NCBI RefSeq assembly: GCF_000485595.1
Contig: NW_014577156.1
Coordinates: 380,327 to 444,326 of the forward strand
Origin: Priapulus caudatus
Taxonomy: Eukaryota > Priapulida > Priapulimorpha > Priapulimorphida > Priapulidae
Direction of reading: 5' to 3'
Length of the DNA stretch: 64,000 nucleotides
This document shows positions 1 through 12,725 of the stretch, piece by piece (the first letter of the stretch is position 1; the number at the start of each line of letters is the position of its first letter). The translations under genes were made by a program, and so were the position numbers. The notes beneath the pieces were generated by a model. That model was not told the origin of the DNA. It was given only the letters and a program-made list of their open reading frames with translations, and searched no databases.

Positions 1-1540
1 GTTGTCACTTAATTGACATTTGTTAGTTGACTGTGTTGTAAACAACTGTGTTGTATAGGTACGCTGTATACAAGGTTCCACGTGCACAGTGTTGAGAGTT
101 TTGAGTTATTTCATATAGGAGAAAAGATGTATCACACCGCGTAGTCTTGTTCTATGTGTTCCCGCCTTGTACGTGTGAAGGGTCACGTGGTGTGATCGTG
201 GTAGTTGGAAGATGGCGGAATAAGAAGTGGACGAATAAACTATGTGTGTTATCTTTCACTCTGAGTTATGTTTATACTGGCATGTTACAGTGACCAACGT
301 CAATCAAGCAGCAGACTGCTTCACTGATCACAAGTTGATTGTTTGTAACTGTCATTTCTCCATAAAACCAAAGAAGAAGGGCACAAAGCCTCCCAAAAAG
401 CTTGACACTGGCCTCAACAATGAAAGAAAAGAAATGCTGGAACAGTTCTTGAATGAAAAATTGTCTGATTGCAAAGAACATTGGGAAGATCTCAGAGAAG
501 TGCTTCAAAATGCAGCCAAAAACGTATTTGGAAAGAAGGAAAAGAAACAGAATGACTGGTTTGACGAGCAGGATGAAGAAATCAGAGAGCTACTTCAAAA
601 CAAGAAACTGAACATGAATGCTCTTAGAGAGCGTATCAGAAAGCGAAAGAATGACTGGTTCCAGCGAAAAGCTGAAGAAGCAGAGTTTTTCTCATAGAAA
701 AATAACCATAAAGAATTTTATGCCACTCTCAATGCTGTCTACGGTCCAAGAACTAAAAGCTCCCATCCTGTTAGATCAAAAGATGGCGAGCTCCTGACTT
801 CACCAGATAGCATCAAGGACAGATGGGTAAAGCATTTCAGTGATCTTCTGAATCAACCAATTGATGTTGATTTAAGCATCTTGGATGACATAGAGGAACA
901 TTCAATTATTGCGTCCTTCGATGATTCAATCTCAGAAGAAGAGCTAGGTAAATCTCTCAAGAACACCACATTAGGAAAAAGTCCGGGTCCTGATGGAATA
1001 CTCTCTGAAGTTCTTGTGCATGGCGGCGCTCGTTTGAGAGCTTTCCTACTTGTACTCTTTCACATCTTCTAGACAACAGAGGAGATTCCCTCTGACTTGA
1101 TTGATCTTAACATCACCATCCTGTTCAAGAAAGGTGACAGAAGTCAGTACGGCAATTATAGGGGTATATCACTTCTAAGCGTAGTTGGACAAAGTCCTAG
1201 CAGACGTCATCTTGCAGAGACGACATCACCTTGCAGAAAAGATATACCCACAATTTCAGTCATGGTACCGCAGGGGCAGAAGTACTGTGGATGGAATCTT
1301 CACCCTTCGACAAGTAATGGATAAAACGAGAGAACAGCGCAGAAGTTTGTATATAGCTTTTGTGGACTTCACTAAAGCGTTTGACACCGTCAATCGTGAG
1401 CTACTCTTTATCATCTTGAGTAAGCTGGGCTGCCCTCCAAAGTTCATAAGAATTATCAAGAAGCTATATACGAACGTGCATGCAAGTCTCATTGTAGATG
1501 GTGAACTCAGACAGGCCTTTGAGTCTCTTTCGTTCTCTCT
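1..1540 (+). pseudogene. Non-LTR retrotransposon (LINE) fragment, decayed
   Basis: The plus strand carries the end of an endonuclease domain (TDHKLIV, about 325-345), a Lys/Glu-rich linker and the start of a reverse transcriptase: GKSPGPDG near 975, FKKGDR and NYRGISLL near 1125-1180, and FVDFTKAFDTVNRE near 1360-1400. These are the early fingers/palm motifs of LINE reverse transcriptases. The frame is broken by TAG at 695-697, TAG at 1070-1072 and a frameshift near 1185-1195, so the copy is dead. It stops before the YADD catalytic motif, where a CT/TATC microsatellite begins. The 5' end is not defined; the first 240 bases show nothing I can assign. The clade (RTE/Nimb-like or other) cannot be settled by eye. 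Confidence 0.85.
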
Positions 1541-1661
1541 CTTTCGCGCGCGCTCTCTCTCTCTCTTAGCTCTCTCTTCTTTCTCTCTTATTTTTTCTCT
1601 CTCTTACTCGCTATATCGATCTATCTATTTATCTTTCTATCTATCTATCTATATATCTATC

Positions 1662-1720
<59 letters not shown>

Positions 1721-1784
1721 ATCTATCTATCTATCTATCTACCTATCTATCTATCTATCTTATTATTATCTATCTATCTATCTA

Positions 1785-1816
<32 letters not shown>
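1522..1816. repeat. CT / TATC / TA compound microsatellite
   Basis: A (CT)n stretch becomes long (TATC)n and ends in (TA)n. It directly abuts the broken LINE on its left and an inverted-repeat element on its right. Confidence 0.97.
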
Positions 1817-1820
<4 letters not shown>

Positions 1821-2625
1821 GAGCGTATAATGACAAATACCGTATTCTTTGTTACGAAACCGTATTCTTAGTTACCGTACGAAAACGTATCGTTACGAAC
1901 CGTATACGAAACCGTATACGAAACCGTATTCTTAGTTACCGTATTCTGGCGAGGCCACCCTCTAAATTCGTACACACAGCTCTTGAATGAGGCACGGCAG
2001 GGATCGCCTCAGGCAGCGCCAGCGGCAACTGTACGCGGGCTAGAGCTAACGGTTGCTATGCAATTAATGCAAAACACATGTGCGAAAAGCTACAATCGGC
2101 TGGAGCGTCAGTTTACCTCATAACGATTCATACACATCATTCCTACGCGGGTGAAGTAGTTCAGATATTTTACCAGCGCAGCTTTATTTAAAAAAAAATT
2201 GCGGGATTCAACATAAAAAAGGCAGTCTAACTATAGTTTAAATGTAAAATCGTTTTAATTTTTAAAACGCAGCATGGCGTGCAACGTAACTAATTTCTAG
2301 GCGAATTTCTGCACTCGACTAGGCTACGGCCGAAAAGCCCTGGCGCGCCTCATTGAAGTAGCTGTGTGTTGCAGTTAGAGGGTGGCCTCGACAGAATACG
2401 GTAACTAATGTGAAAACCATGTCGTGAAAAAGTACGAATTATGTCAAAACGAAGGAAGCTACGCGGTTTGTAATACTACCGGAAGATGGAATAAAGACCA
2501 GTGAACAAAAGAAGCCATGTTTGTAATACATTTGTATTTTTATTCACATCGAACTCGTACGACAAAAAGTAGAGAAATCAGTACCAAATCGGTGTCTTAC
2601 TCCTTTGTCTTATTTACGCTCCTGA
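1817..2625. mobile_element. Inverted-repeat-bounded segment, TCAGGAGCGTA ends
   Basis: TCAGGAGCGTA at 1817 is mirrored by TACGCTCCTGA ending at 2625. Both flanks are TA repeats, so a target duplication cannot be resolved. The same TCAGGAG end occurs on a clean 179-bp element at 40069-40247. Another TIR element (1935-2405) is nested inside. No coding sequence is seen. Confidence 0.4.
1935..2405. mobile_element. Non-autonomous DNA transposon with long TIRs
   Basis: The left end GTTACCGTATTCTGGCGAGG is mirrored imperfectly over about 65 bp by the right end, which finishes CAGAATACGGTAAC at 2405. TA lies on both sides (1933-1934 and 2406-2407), which fits a TA target site. The 471-bp interior has no open frame of note. 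Short direct repeats of ACCGTATTCTTAGTTACC lie just outside the left end. Confidence 0.6.
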
Positions 2626-2645
2626 TATATAATTATACGCCTCCT

Positions 2646-2835
<190 letters not shown>

Positions 2836-3287
2836 AACATATTATGCTACTTGGGAAAGAGATACTCATATGTTTGGCACTTCGTAAAATAAACAAACCA
2901 CATACTTTCAAGTGTACCCGCCAATTATAGTTACGCTAGAATGAAAAAAAAAATATTATGGAAATAGAATCGTAGTGTATATGAAATAAAGGAGGTGTTA
3001 AGTTTTCGTCAGAATTTCGAAGCCAATGTGACGCTACGAATAGTTATAAATACGTAATAACACCGATTAATGGCTTTGTAATGTACGCTATTTTGTGAGC
3101 TATTGACTAAACACGCGTATAAACGTGTGTATATTTATGCGTATACACGCATATACTGGCACTATGACATGATCCACGTGTACCCCTTCTATGATAATAT
3201 AATCACAGAAGCATGTAATACTCACATAATGAGCAATCAATGAGGGTCTCCTCGTTGACACGTACAAACTAGCATGCTGCGCCATAA
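2836..3287. other. Unassigned AT-rich sequence
   Basis: I see no gene, RNA or repeat here that I can support. Confidence 0.5.
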
Positions 3288-3346
3288 CTCTAGAACTATA
3301 GCCCTTCGATCTGCGTGTGGCAGAGCGAATGGCTATAGTTCTAGAG
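3288..3346. repeat. 59-bp hairpin, CTCTAGAACTATAGCC family
   Basis: CTCTAGAACTATAGCC at 3288-3303 is exactly mirrored by GGCTATAGTTCTAGAG at 3331-3346, and the inner bases also pair (TTCG.TCTGC with GCAGA.CGAA). The same terminal sequence, with GTAC in place of GAAC, recurs at 49485-49627. Confidence 0.8.
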
Positions 3347-3570
3347 CTAGCAACGCCATTGACTGTTTAGACGGAATCGCAGTATTTTACGTAGAAAACA
3401 AAAAACGTTGAGCAAGTAACAACGCATACGGTTTATGTTATACTACGTTTATAATATATATTATATTATGTTTTATGTCCCCGACAGACTTGTTAGTGGT
3501 GCTATCAAAGATGCACTATCTTTAATATATATCTTCTCGCGAGTGCAAATCACTGGCAACGTAGACAACT

Positions 3571-3721
3571 GTGTGCGTGAGCGTATGCGCGGGCGCGTGC
3601 GTGCGCGGGTCTGTGCGCGTGCACTTGTGTACGTGTGCGTGCGCGTGCGTGTGCGTGTGCGGGTCTGTGCTCGTGCACTTGTGTGCGTGTGCGTGCATGT
3701 GCTGGTATGTGCGCATGCATT

Positions 3722-3752
<31 letters not shown>

Positions 3753-3778
3753 GCGTGTGAGGGCATGTGCGCATGCGC

Positions 3779-3871
<93 letters not shown>

Positions 3872-3925
3872 CGTCTGCGAGTCTGTGTGCGTGCACTTGT
3901 GTGCGTGTGCGTGCGCGTGCGTGTG
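3571..3925. repeat. GT-rich microsatellite
   Basis: (GT)n with interspersed GC steps, including about 60 bp of pure GT at 3781-3845. It lies inside the hnRNP C-like intron and starts only a few bases after the 5' splice site at 3932 (minus strand). Confidence 0.97.
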
Positions 3926-3932
3926 CACCTAC

Positions 3933-5651
3933 CCATGGGCTGTCCGGCGATGATGTTGCCCTGCTCGTCGGTAGCAGCCGCGCGCGCGTGAAGCTCGTTC
4001 ATGAACTGCACGAAGGCGTAACCCTTGTGCATCGAGATGGCCGTGATCGGACCGTAGCGCTGAAAGATATTCTCAAGGTCGTGACGGGTGACCTTGAACG
4101 TGTTCAGGTTTCCGACGAAGATGCGAGCTCGCATCAGCTTCGGGTCGGTGCTATTTGTATCGTGGCCTACGTTACCGCTTACGTCACCGTTTGGTCGCTT
4201 CTGCTAAAACGATACGTGATAATATATACACATTATTATTATTAAGATGTATAACCGTGTATAATGAAAAAAGTTAACTTAAAAGTTAAAGTAAATAAAC
4301 AATTTTAATGCTAATTCTTCAAAAACTACGGTTGTTACAGCCTATTTTATTATTGTTATTGTTAATATTATCGCTATAATTACTATTATTATTATCGTCG
4401 TCGTCGTAGTTTTCTCCTATAGGCCGCGGGGCGCTTATTGTCTACACGCCCGTTCTGTTCCGAAAAAAAAGCAATACGAAAAGACAATACTCAACCTCTC
4501 TTGTACACGGCTCCGTGTACTAGAGATTGCTTGTACACGACTCATTGTCCACGTAATGTGCGCTGCGCTCTTGTAAGGCTATTACAGGCAGCATATGGTC
4601 AAATCCCTCCTAATAACCAAAATCCGCTGACTTCATTGATTTATTATTGCTGATGTGCATGCTAGACTTACTACATGCATCATTAAAGCACGGATAGAAG
4701 CCGAGCTACGCGGCTAATTACACTCGGTGTGTAAGACGGCTTAGACTAACACACATGTTGTATAGTCTATACGCCGGATGGAAATACCCGCGCGGTGCTT
4801 GCACAGCGAATCACTCACTCATCCAGACCCGCCCACTTACCCTGTGTTGCCTGCGGCGCCAATTTTCATTCATACACTAACGATTTCTGTCAAGAAAAGA
4901 TTGTAAGGAATTTATCATAACTGTGAGAGCGCTTCCCCGCGACCACGTGGTCGGTTGTGACATTTGAGGAAAAAATGCTGCAAAAAAGTTTTTCGTGTCT
5001 GCAGGCGGCATCCATGTCAGGTGACACATGCATATGCTTATATATTAGCGTCGGAACGAATATGGTGTGGCCGCCACTATGTGAAAAAAATCAGCTGGAC
5101 TTCAAAGCATCTACCGTACGTATCCACTTCTCCACCAGCTAAAGACACCCATATATTGTACGTTGTTGCTGCACGCGTACATACACGCGCGCACACATAC
5201 ATGCACGCACACACACGCACACACACACGCGCACATACATGCATACATGTACGTAAACACATAGCTAATTGTAGCCGTTATTAATAGACGCAGTGGTGTG
5301 TTTTAATTGAGCTGTAAAAAACGATTTAAAAAAACCTGCACGTCGTTTCTGTTATTTCTGCGCGAGTAAGCGGAAAGTTATGTTTTCTTTTAAACTACTT
5401 TCACACAGGGGTTTAAATGGAAGATATCAATAAACATCAAAGCTGAAGCCGCACACCATGTGCGGGCGGTTACTCCTGCGGTATTATATATACTATATTT
5501 ATACACACGCGCGGGAAACAAACACATATTTACAACGACAACATAACGAATGGATTACATCACAATTTTCAATCGAGATCCTTACCTTGCGCTTGACGAA
5601 GCGGACGATCTCTAAGAACTGGCTGCCAGTGGCCGATTCCATCTCTGGCAT
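3933..5651 (-). CDS. HNRNPC: hnRNP C / RALY-type RNA-binding protein, first two coding exons (partial)
   Basis: A nuclear pre-mRNA-binding protein, recognised by its RRM. Exon 1 is 5586-5651 (ATG at 5651, 22 codons, donor GTAAGG). Exon 2 is 3933-4200 (acceptor TTTTAGCAG, donor GTAGGT). The exons join in phase 0. The joined protein has STDPKL then RNP2 IFVGNL (residues 49-54) and RNP1 KGYAFVQF (81-88), in the order and spacing of hnRNP C and RALY, which carry DP(R/K)S..SRVFIGNLNT and HKG(F/Y)AFVQY. It is not clear whether it is closer to HNRNPC or RALY, so the symbol is family level. The C-terminal half (basic zipper region and acidic tail) is not found and must lie left of the window. Exon 2 is secure. 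Exon 1 rests on frame, splice sites and position only. Intron 1 is 4201-5585. Confidence 0.8.
4201..5585 (-). other. hnRNP C-like gene intron 1
   Basis: Intron between the two recognised exons. It holds a short CA-rich stretch at about 5170-5240 and small CGT/ATT runs near 4340-4410. I see nothing else of note. Confidence 0.65.
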
Positions 5652-7330
5652 TATAGCAAATTCCACACTAACGTTACGACGAACGGCACAAACCGCCCCC
5701 CCCCCCCCGTGAGGGACGCTCAGACCACCCTCGGCGACGTATAGCTGACGTGGTCAGATATCAGCGATACACATCCGTGTAAGATGAATGATTACAAGCC
5801 GGCACACCTATTATACACGTACATATAAGTTCAGTTTAACTGTGCTACACGCAAAGACACTAGAACACCCGCGTCGATCAAATGCACAAATTAACGACCG
5901 CTCGCTTGTCCTACCTACGCCGATGAGATAGTCTCAAGTGTATGCTCGGCTGATAGCGAGGAAGCGTTGATGATGGATAGATAGCCAAGCGTATGCGTCA
6001 GGTGCGGGACTGTGTTTTGAGGGAGCGATGCTGGCGCGGCGGCGGCAGCACACTCGTATCTCCTGCGTCTCGTCTGTCGCGGGGCGGCTACGTGTTTATG
6101 GGACCATACGTAACACTGCTCCTATCGCGTCACGCTCCGCGCATGGCTGTCTTTGCCCTTGACGGCATATCAAGCTGTTGACACACACGCACGCACACGC
6201 ACGAACGAGGTTTCCGCACGCACTTCCATGCCACTGGCTTGCCTTAAGACACTATACATACACGCGCGCACGCGCGAACGATATCCATTCACAGTTGTTC
6301 GTTCCTTCATTTTGCCGCAATCTTGCACCGCATTCCTGCTCCCTATAGACAAGTCCCTTAAAACGTTCATAGCGGCGAGTCAGTTTCAGTCCGCTCACCC
6401 ATGGTGCTTTCAGGGCAAATTCTAGTTGGCCATAACGAGAGGAGCGTATCTAAGCGAGGGGAGATGGCGTGAAGACACCGTAGCGGGCAAAGTGCCAGCT
6501 AGCATCCCCGAGCAAATATCTGCGGGGTGAAAATGGCAAATTCTTCGACGACGTGCTAGCTCAGCGAGACTGGAAGCTGCAGTGTGCGCGTTGGCGTCGC
6601 CACAGGATTCTATAATGACACAACAAGTGAGTGATTATCCACCAAAAACACCCAAAAAAATGTGCACACGGACTTTACAATAGAACGATATACGATTCAT
6701 TATCCACAAAAAGTAGAACACACTATCAGCTAAAATCCACGGTGACAATAGCACGGGATGACACGTTCGTAGCTGAGACATTCATAATTGTAATAATGCT
6801 CTCGCGCCCTTGGACTAGTAACCTTTTCAATCGATAAAAGTCTACTGTGCTGCGCAGCGTTGATTAATAAAGGTGTCGGCAGTCTGCAGGTAGATATTAC
6901 GCAACAGATGCGATGAAAATAACTGCTTCATCACCTTGCTGGCAGCTAGGCATGACTGATCACCAGTGTAAGTGCACAGCAGGGCATCTATAATAGGCTA
7001 TAATAGGCTATAATAGCCTATTATAGACTCCCTGGTGCACAGGCACTTGGGACAGTCAGTAAAAACTGAAAATAATGTGAACGCACATTCACAAATAGGC
7101 CCTACTACCGTACCTCTCAATTACAGTTCCACTGTTGTGTCACTGTATATCAACTTTCCTTCATAAAAACTAACGCCGAACGCTCCCGCACTCGCCGCTG
7201 CAAGTGTGCTGTGTCGCCATGATAATATATATATATAGAGCTTGCCTGTGGGCGTCGCTGCCATATACGTATCGTCAACGTTATCGCTAGCGTAGCGTGT
7301 TAGACGTGACGTGAAATTCTAGACGGATGA
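5652..7330. other. Upstream region of the hnRNP C-like gene, no gene seen
   Basis: CG-rich patches at about 5990-6180 could be promoter or 5' untranslated sequence of the minus-strand gene, but I can support no start site. An imperfect palindrome built around TATAATAGGCTATAATAGCC lies at about 6968-7052. Short open frames here have no recognisable protein. Confidence 0.45.
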
Positions 7331-7399
7331 GTCATGGGTGAATGCGGGAATATCGTTGTTGCTATTAGAGAGAGGCGGTTGTTTATGCGAATGCACGCG

Positions 7400-8090
7400 C
7401 GCGTCTCTCTCTCTCTCTCTCCGTGTATGTGTATTGTTGGCGTGTGTTGTGTGTGTGTGTGTTGTCGTGTTGTGTTGTGTGATGTGGGTGCGCGTGTCAG
7501 GTGTGTTATATGGATGTCGTGCGTTGTGGCGTGCGTGCGTGCGTGGCCGTGGTATCGTCGCGTGCGTGCGTGGTGCGCTGCGTGTGGTAATGTTCGCCGC
7601 GCGCCGTGTGTGTTGTGCTGGTGCTGTGTGTGTGTGTGTGTGTGTGTGGTTTATGTGTGTGTGTGGTGTGGTGTGTGTTGTGTGTGTGTGTGTGTTGTAT
7701 GTGTGTTGGTGTGTGTAGTGTGTGTGTGGTGTGTGTTGTGTGGTGTGGTGTGGGTGTATTGTGCGGCTGTTTGTGCTGCTTGTGCTATGTGTTGGTCGCT
7801 GGTGCGTATGTGTGTGGGGTGTGCGTGCGTGCCGTGCCGTGCGCTGTCTGTGCTCCCGTGCGTTTACGTGCGTGCGTGCGTGCGTGCGCGCGCGCTGCGG
7901 GCTGTGTGGTGCTGTGTGTGTGTCTTTGCTGTTGATGAGTGTGTGTGTGTGCTGTGTGTGTGCGTGTGTGGTGTGTTGGTCTGTGATGTGTGCCTGCTGT
8001 GTGTGGTGTGGTTGGCGGTGTGGTGTGTGTGTGGTGTGTGGTGGTGGGTGCTGTGTGTGTTACAAGCGTTGCTGCGTGCGTGCATGCAGA
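7400..8090. repeat. GT-rich low-complexity region
   Basis: About 690 bp dominated by TG, TGTG and GTGC steps without a fixed period. Open frames of up to 262 codons (Cys/Val/Trp-rich) across it follow from the composition and are not genes. Confidence 0.9.
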
Positions 8091-8799
8091 CGGATGCACA
8101 GACACTTCGAACGTTTCAATAATAAAATGATGATAAATAAACATGAAATATTTTTACTACCATAGTGTTTCTCTACTCCTTTTTGCCTATTATTAGTAAT
8201 AATATCCTGTGAATGCCTTTCAGACGTTTTTCTGCAACACACAGTTTCACCGCAAGCACGTCGCTGTGCACAACAACAGAATATAGCGAACTGTGTGCAC
8301 AGCTGCGGGCGTGCGGGTGAGATTGGCTGTTGTAAAACAGCATTTAAACGTCATTTACGTGGAATCATTAGTCGATAGAGAGTACATAAACATGGAGAAC
8401 TTGGTAGTAAATACATTTCGTGTTTATCTACAATTATTTTATTCTTCCGGTCCTATACGCTCCTGTGGGCGGATGGGCGTGCGCATTGTCGTGAGAGAGG
8501 GAGATGAGGAATCGCGAATATTTTGTAAATCCTACTACCATCCATAGCTGCCAGCGCTCCATACTTTCGTACGACGTTCCCGCGGGCCTGCTGCGCCTTC
8601 CGCGAACTGCGTCGCAAGATCCCCGCTCAGCCGCGTTACGACCAGCAATTCCTGTCAGGAAGACTTCTCTTGTATCCCGTCTCATCTGGATGGTGGGGTG
8701 CATGGAGAGATTCCATTCATTCATTCGCGTTTAACCTCTTCTTCGAAATGATACCGCAGCGATAGGATTAGAATGTGAATTCCTCATCTCATATAAAGC
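8091..8799. other. No gene seen
   Basis: Mixed-composition sequence with short open frames on both strands. None resembles a known protein. Confidence 0.4.
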
Positions 8800-9343
8800 C
8801 AGTGGGCGTAGCCAGAGTTTTCAAAGTTGTAGGCACGACGACTACTGAGCGCGACGCCACCATGGTTGGCGCGGCACGCGTACACAAAAATTTTTAGGTT
8901 TTACAAACCCCCCAGATGCGCTTGGATAACGGCCGCTTCCAGAGTGTTCATTCTGGTTCCCTGGCCTCCTTGCTATACTTGAGAGCACAACTCATTCAAT
9001 ATCACTTTAAACCAAAAAACAACGAGTTAAAATAGTGTACAACGAGTTAAAAAGTTAAAAAACTAAAGATCGGATCCTAGTCTTTTCGGCGCGGTTAGCA
9101 GTGTTGAATGAAACGCACGCGAGTAGAAATGACAGCCCTACATGAACAGAAATAGGTCACCATAATTTAGCCATCATTCTTGGCTACGCTTCATTTCATA
9201 GTTTTTCCGTGTCTAGGACTCTTAAACTCGTCAGCAAGCTTATGATTTGAATTATGGCGTGTTTAAAAATAAAAAAATTAACTTGGCCAAAAAAGCTGTA
9301 GGCCCCAGGGACCTACCAGTGCTACATACTGGCTACGCCCCTG
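8800..9343. mobile_element. Dispersed repeat with GGGCGTAGCCAG ends, copy 1
   Basis: CAGTGGGCGTAGCCAG at 8800-8815 is mirrored by CTGGCTACGCCCCTG at 9329-9343. The right half (about 9060-9343) recurs diverged at 9770-10093. I could not find a clear target-site duplication. Confidence 0.6.
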
Positions 9344-9769
9344 CTGTTAGGGAATTAGAAGTGAGTGGCTCGGCCACGCCAGGAATGCGATCGAATCACT
9401 GCCACTCTGCCCAGAACGCTGAAATGATACGCATCTGAGATTACCAAGTCACAAATATGCAATGTGAGAATTGTTGTGATAATTAATAGTGAAAATGCTA
9501 GGCCGCAACCCTATGAGCGTTACCGCCGTAAGTACTCGCCAATGTATGATGAAATGACCGCCGATGTTAAACATCGTGATATTCCCAAGAGAGCTCGTAT
9601 CGAAAGGCTGGTTTGAACTTGAACGCCGATCGTGACAACACAGGCACAAAGGGGCTGCAGCTCTATAAAGTGCTGCTTAATCAAACGATAGGCTTATTTG
9701 ACTGTGGAATGTTTCTCAAACTGAAGATAGTTATCGGACTGCGTAAACGGGTTCTTAACTAGATGTAAA

Positions 9770-10093
9770 AAACTAACAAAGACTGATCCTAGTCTTTTCG
9801 GCGGGTGTATAGTGCTTGAATGAAAACGGCACGCGCATAGAAATGACAGCTAGATGACCAGAAGAATAGGTCCCTAAGTTTAGCCATCATTCTTTGCTAC
9901 GTTCAATTCAATAGCTTTTTCCTTCATAGACTCTTAAACTCGTCCAGCAAGCTTATGGATTTGAATTGATTTGGGTGTTTAAAAAAAAAAGATAACTTGG
10001 CCAAAAAAAGTGTAGGCCCGGGCCGACAGTGCTACATACTCAAAAAAAGTGTAGGCCCGGGCCGACAGTGCTACATACTGGCTACGCCCATGA
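9770..10093. mobile_element. Dispersed repeat with GGGCGTAGCCAG end, copy 2 (left-truncated)
   Basis: Shares with copy 1 GATCCTAGTCTTTTCGGCG, TTTAGCCATCATTCTT, ACTCTTAAACTCGTC, AACTTGGCCAAAAAA and CAGTGCTACATACTGGCTAC. A block of about 46 bp ending GTGCTACATACT is tandemly duplicated at about 9997-10079. The left end seen in copy 1 is missing. Confidence 0.65.
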
Positions 10094-11190
10094 CAGCTGA
10101 GAGACTCGCAGCATCCCCGCTTGCATATTTAGGAGCGAGGTGTTAGTTAGCGCGATTGCACGCATCATCCATGACAGCGAGCGAAATTCCGCAAACTGCG
10201 TCAAATGATTGCACTTAACACTTAACACGTACAAATAACATGCGAGCGCGTAACCGTGTCATATACCGCATGTGACAAACACATGCAATCCAAATTCAAA
10301 ATCACTGGCTCGCTTGATTGATTTATCTCTATAGTAAACGCTATAGTTGCTCCGCGTCTAAACTCTTTTTTTCAACGGCCATTAATCAAGAAGAGTCACA
10401 TCTCTACGAAGTAATACACCGACCAGCTGCATGGATGTTCTCGTAGTGATTCAATGCACCAGCAGAGTTATCATGTAAAGAACGCCATGACGAGAATGCG
10501 CGAAGTGGCGCAGCTCATTCAGGGAGGATGTCATTCAGACTCCGTGTGCCCCTCCCACTTTCCTCCCCTGGATGTTAATTACGATGCGGTCATTTCAGTG
10601 AGTCATATCTCACGCTATACAGCGTCGCATTACAGTATAGCCTCGCCCACGCATGCGCGACTCTCGTTTCTATCATATAAGAACATATTATAGCATAATT
10701 ATTATTATCTTATTTCTAGAGAAAGCTAGGCCTATATATTCTCTGCGGATGGATAGATTGTAAAGATAACGAAACGCGTTATTTCACCAAGTTCTTAAAT
10801 CTACACCAAGCTTTAATGTCGATAATAAAAGACGTTGAAATCACGTTTATTTAATCTAAGTAATTATATGGTGATCTTTGGTATAACTCGAATTTAGACA
10901 TTCGACATTGTATTTTCATTTTTCTCAGGAGGAACGATATATATAATATGCTAATATTTTATATTTTTCTTGAAGTGTCTATAAAGCGCACGGAACGTAA
11001 TAACTCGCACCCATCCAGACGCGACTATCGGGAAATTCGGCCGCCACCAACTCTTTACACGACACAGTGTGTATTTGGGTTTGATACCGTCACTTAGAAC
11101 TAAGCTATTACAAAAATGTCGAATTCTTGCACGTGCACCATACAGACATTGCAGTAGGCCTAATACGCGGTTGGGCTGTTAAAACAAAAA
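10094..11190. other. No gene seen
   Basis: AT-rich sequence with no coding, RNA or repeat feature I can support. Confidence 0.4.
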
Positions 11191-11197
11191 AAGGCGA

Positions 11198-11199
<2 letters not shown>

Positions 11200-11244
<45 letters not shown>

Positions 11245-11245
11245 G
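11200..11245. repeat. TA microsatellite
   Basis: Run of TA dinucleotides. Confidence 0.9.
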
Positions 11246-11903
11246 TGTATATACGATGGTAATACAGTCATGTTATATAGAGAAAGGTTACGTAATAACA
11301 GCGATGAAACAAGACCGAAATCTTTACACTAACCCCCATAGTTAACACGTATATATATCGCGTATCAGCAATTGTATATTATAGAGGATCATTCGTTAAT
11401 TTGCCTCGACATAACTAATGCAGCAGCAGAAGCATCACAGAGAACATCTCCCGCACAAGTCGCATCGACGCGTACGCTACAGAAACGATGTCAATGCACC
11501 CAGACGCGTAAGCAAATTTTATACGCTGCAGGGAGGGAGCGTCACAAAAAGCGATACTGATCAAAACAGCTGCCTTCGCCCAGATGTTTTGACAACCAGC
11601 TAGACCCTATTTCCGATCATGTACGCAGCAGCATCGCCGAGAATATTTGAGAAAGTCCCATCTAGACTATCCAGCCTTGTTGACAGCTACATTGCAACTG
11701 CGGACGCGTCGCCGTTCTATATTTGGTAGTCACGCGCGCAGCGATCGTAACATTTTAATTAGATATTATATATAACGTTCGCTACCGAATGCATTAAAAA
11801 TGCACGCATTAATGGCGGGCTCAACTCGTAAACTAATTTAATTATTATAGAGATTATAATATTAGAAAACCGTAGATTCGGCATGTCATTTATGCTTGTA
11901 GGC

Positions 11904-11981
11904 ATATATATATATATATATATATTATATATAGTATATAGAGAGAGGAGGAGACGAGGAACGAGGAAGAGGGAGAGAGAG

Positions 11982-12026
<45 letters not shown>

Positions 12027-12140
12027 GCGGAGAGAGAGAGAGATGCGAGAGGACAGACGAGAGGAGGCGGGTTGAGAGAGAGACGATGAGAGAGGAGAGA
12101 GAGACGAGATGATGGGAGAGAGAGAGGAGAGGGTGTGTGT
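11904..12140. repeat. TA then GA microsatellite
   Basis: A short (TA)n is followed by about 200 bp of imperfect (GA)n, almost all purine on the plus strand. Confidence 0.95.
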
Positions 12141-12544
12141 GCATAGGCACTTGAAGCGTTTAATAATATTTAATGCTAAATAATACGAATCTAATATGGT
12201 ACTACAAAATTTACTATGTTTCTTATACTCTCTTTACCCTTATTATTTGCGACAGTTTCTGTAAATTCCGTGTAAATGACTCTCATGCACACACACTACC
12301 GCACTTGCCATTGCCGACGACAGTGCAAGTGACATTAAATATATAAAAGTAGGTTGGAACGAGAGTATACGAAACATTAGATTTTGTAGTACCTGTATTA
12401 GATTTCGTATTGTATTTAGCATTTTTTTTATTGAAACGTTCTCAATGTTGCCTGTGTGGCTGTGTGCTTGCCTGTGTGGGCTTTGTGAGTGTGTGACCGG
12501 GCCGGAGATGTGTGGAGGCAGGAGAGCGGATGCTGTTCGTGGTA

Positions 12545-12725
12545 GTTGTGTGTGTGTGTGTGAGAGAGGGCACGAGAGTGAAGAGAGGAGGAGAGAGAAT
12601 CGAGGAGCAGAAGAGAAGAGAACGAAGAGAACGAGAAGAAGACGAGAAGAGTATGAAAGAGGAGAGGGGAAAAACGAAAAGCGAGGAGAAAGCGAGAGCG
12701 AGCCAGACACGAACCGCGGAAGAGT
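12545..12725. repeat. Purine-rich low-complexity tract
   Basis: GA-rich with a short GT run at its start. It is strongly strand-asymmetric; the Arg/Glu-rich open frames are artefacts. Confidence 0.8.

Noticed and set aside
3550-3932. Long His/Thr-rich extension of the hnRNP C-like RRM frame on the minus strand
   Set aside because: It reads through the splice donor into a CA repeat. The RRM homology ends at the donor.
7334-8165. Open frames of 109-262 codons, Cys/Val-rich
   Set aside because: They are produced by GT-rich low-complexity DNA, open in several frames, with no domain.
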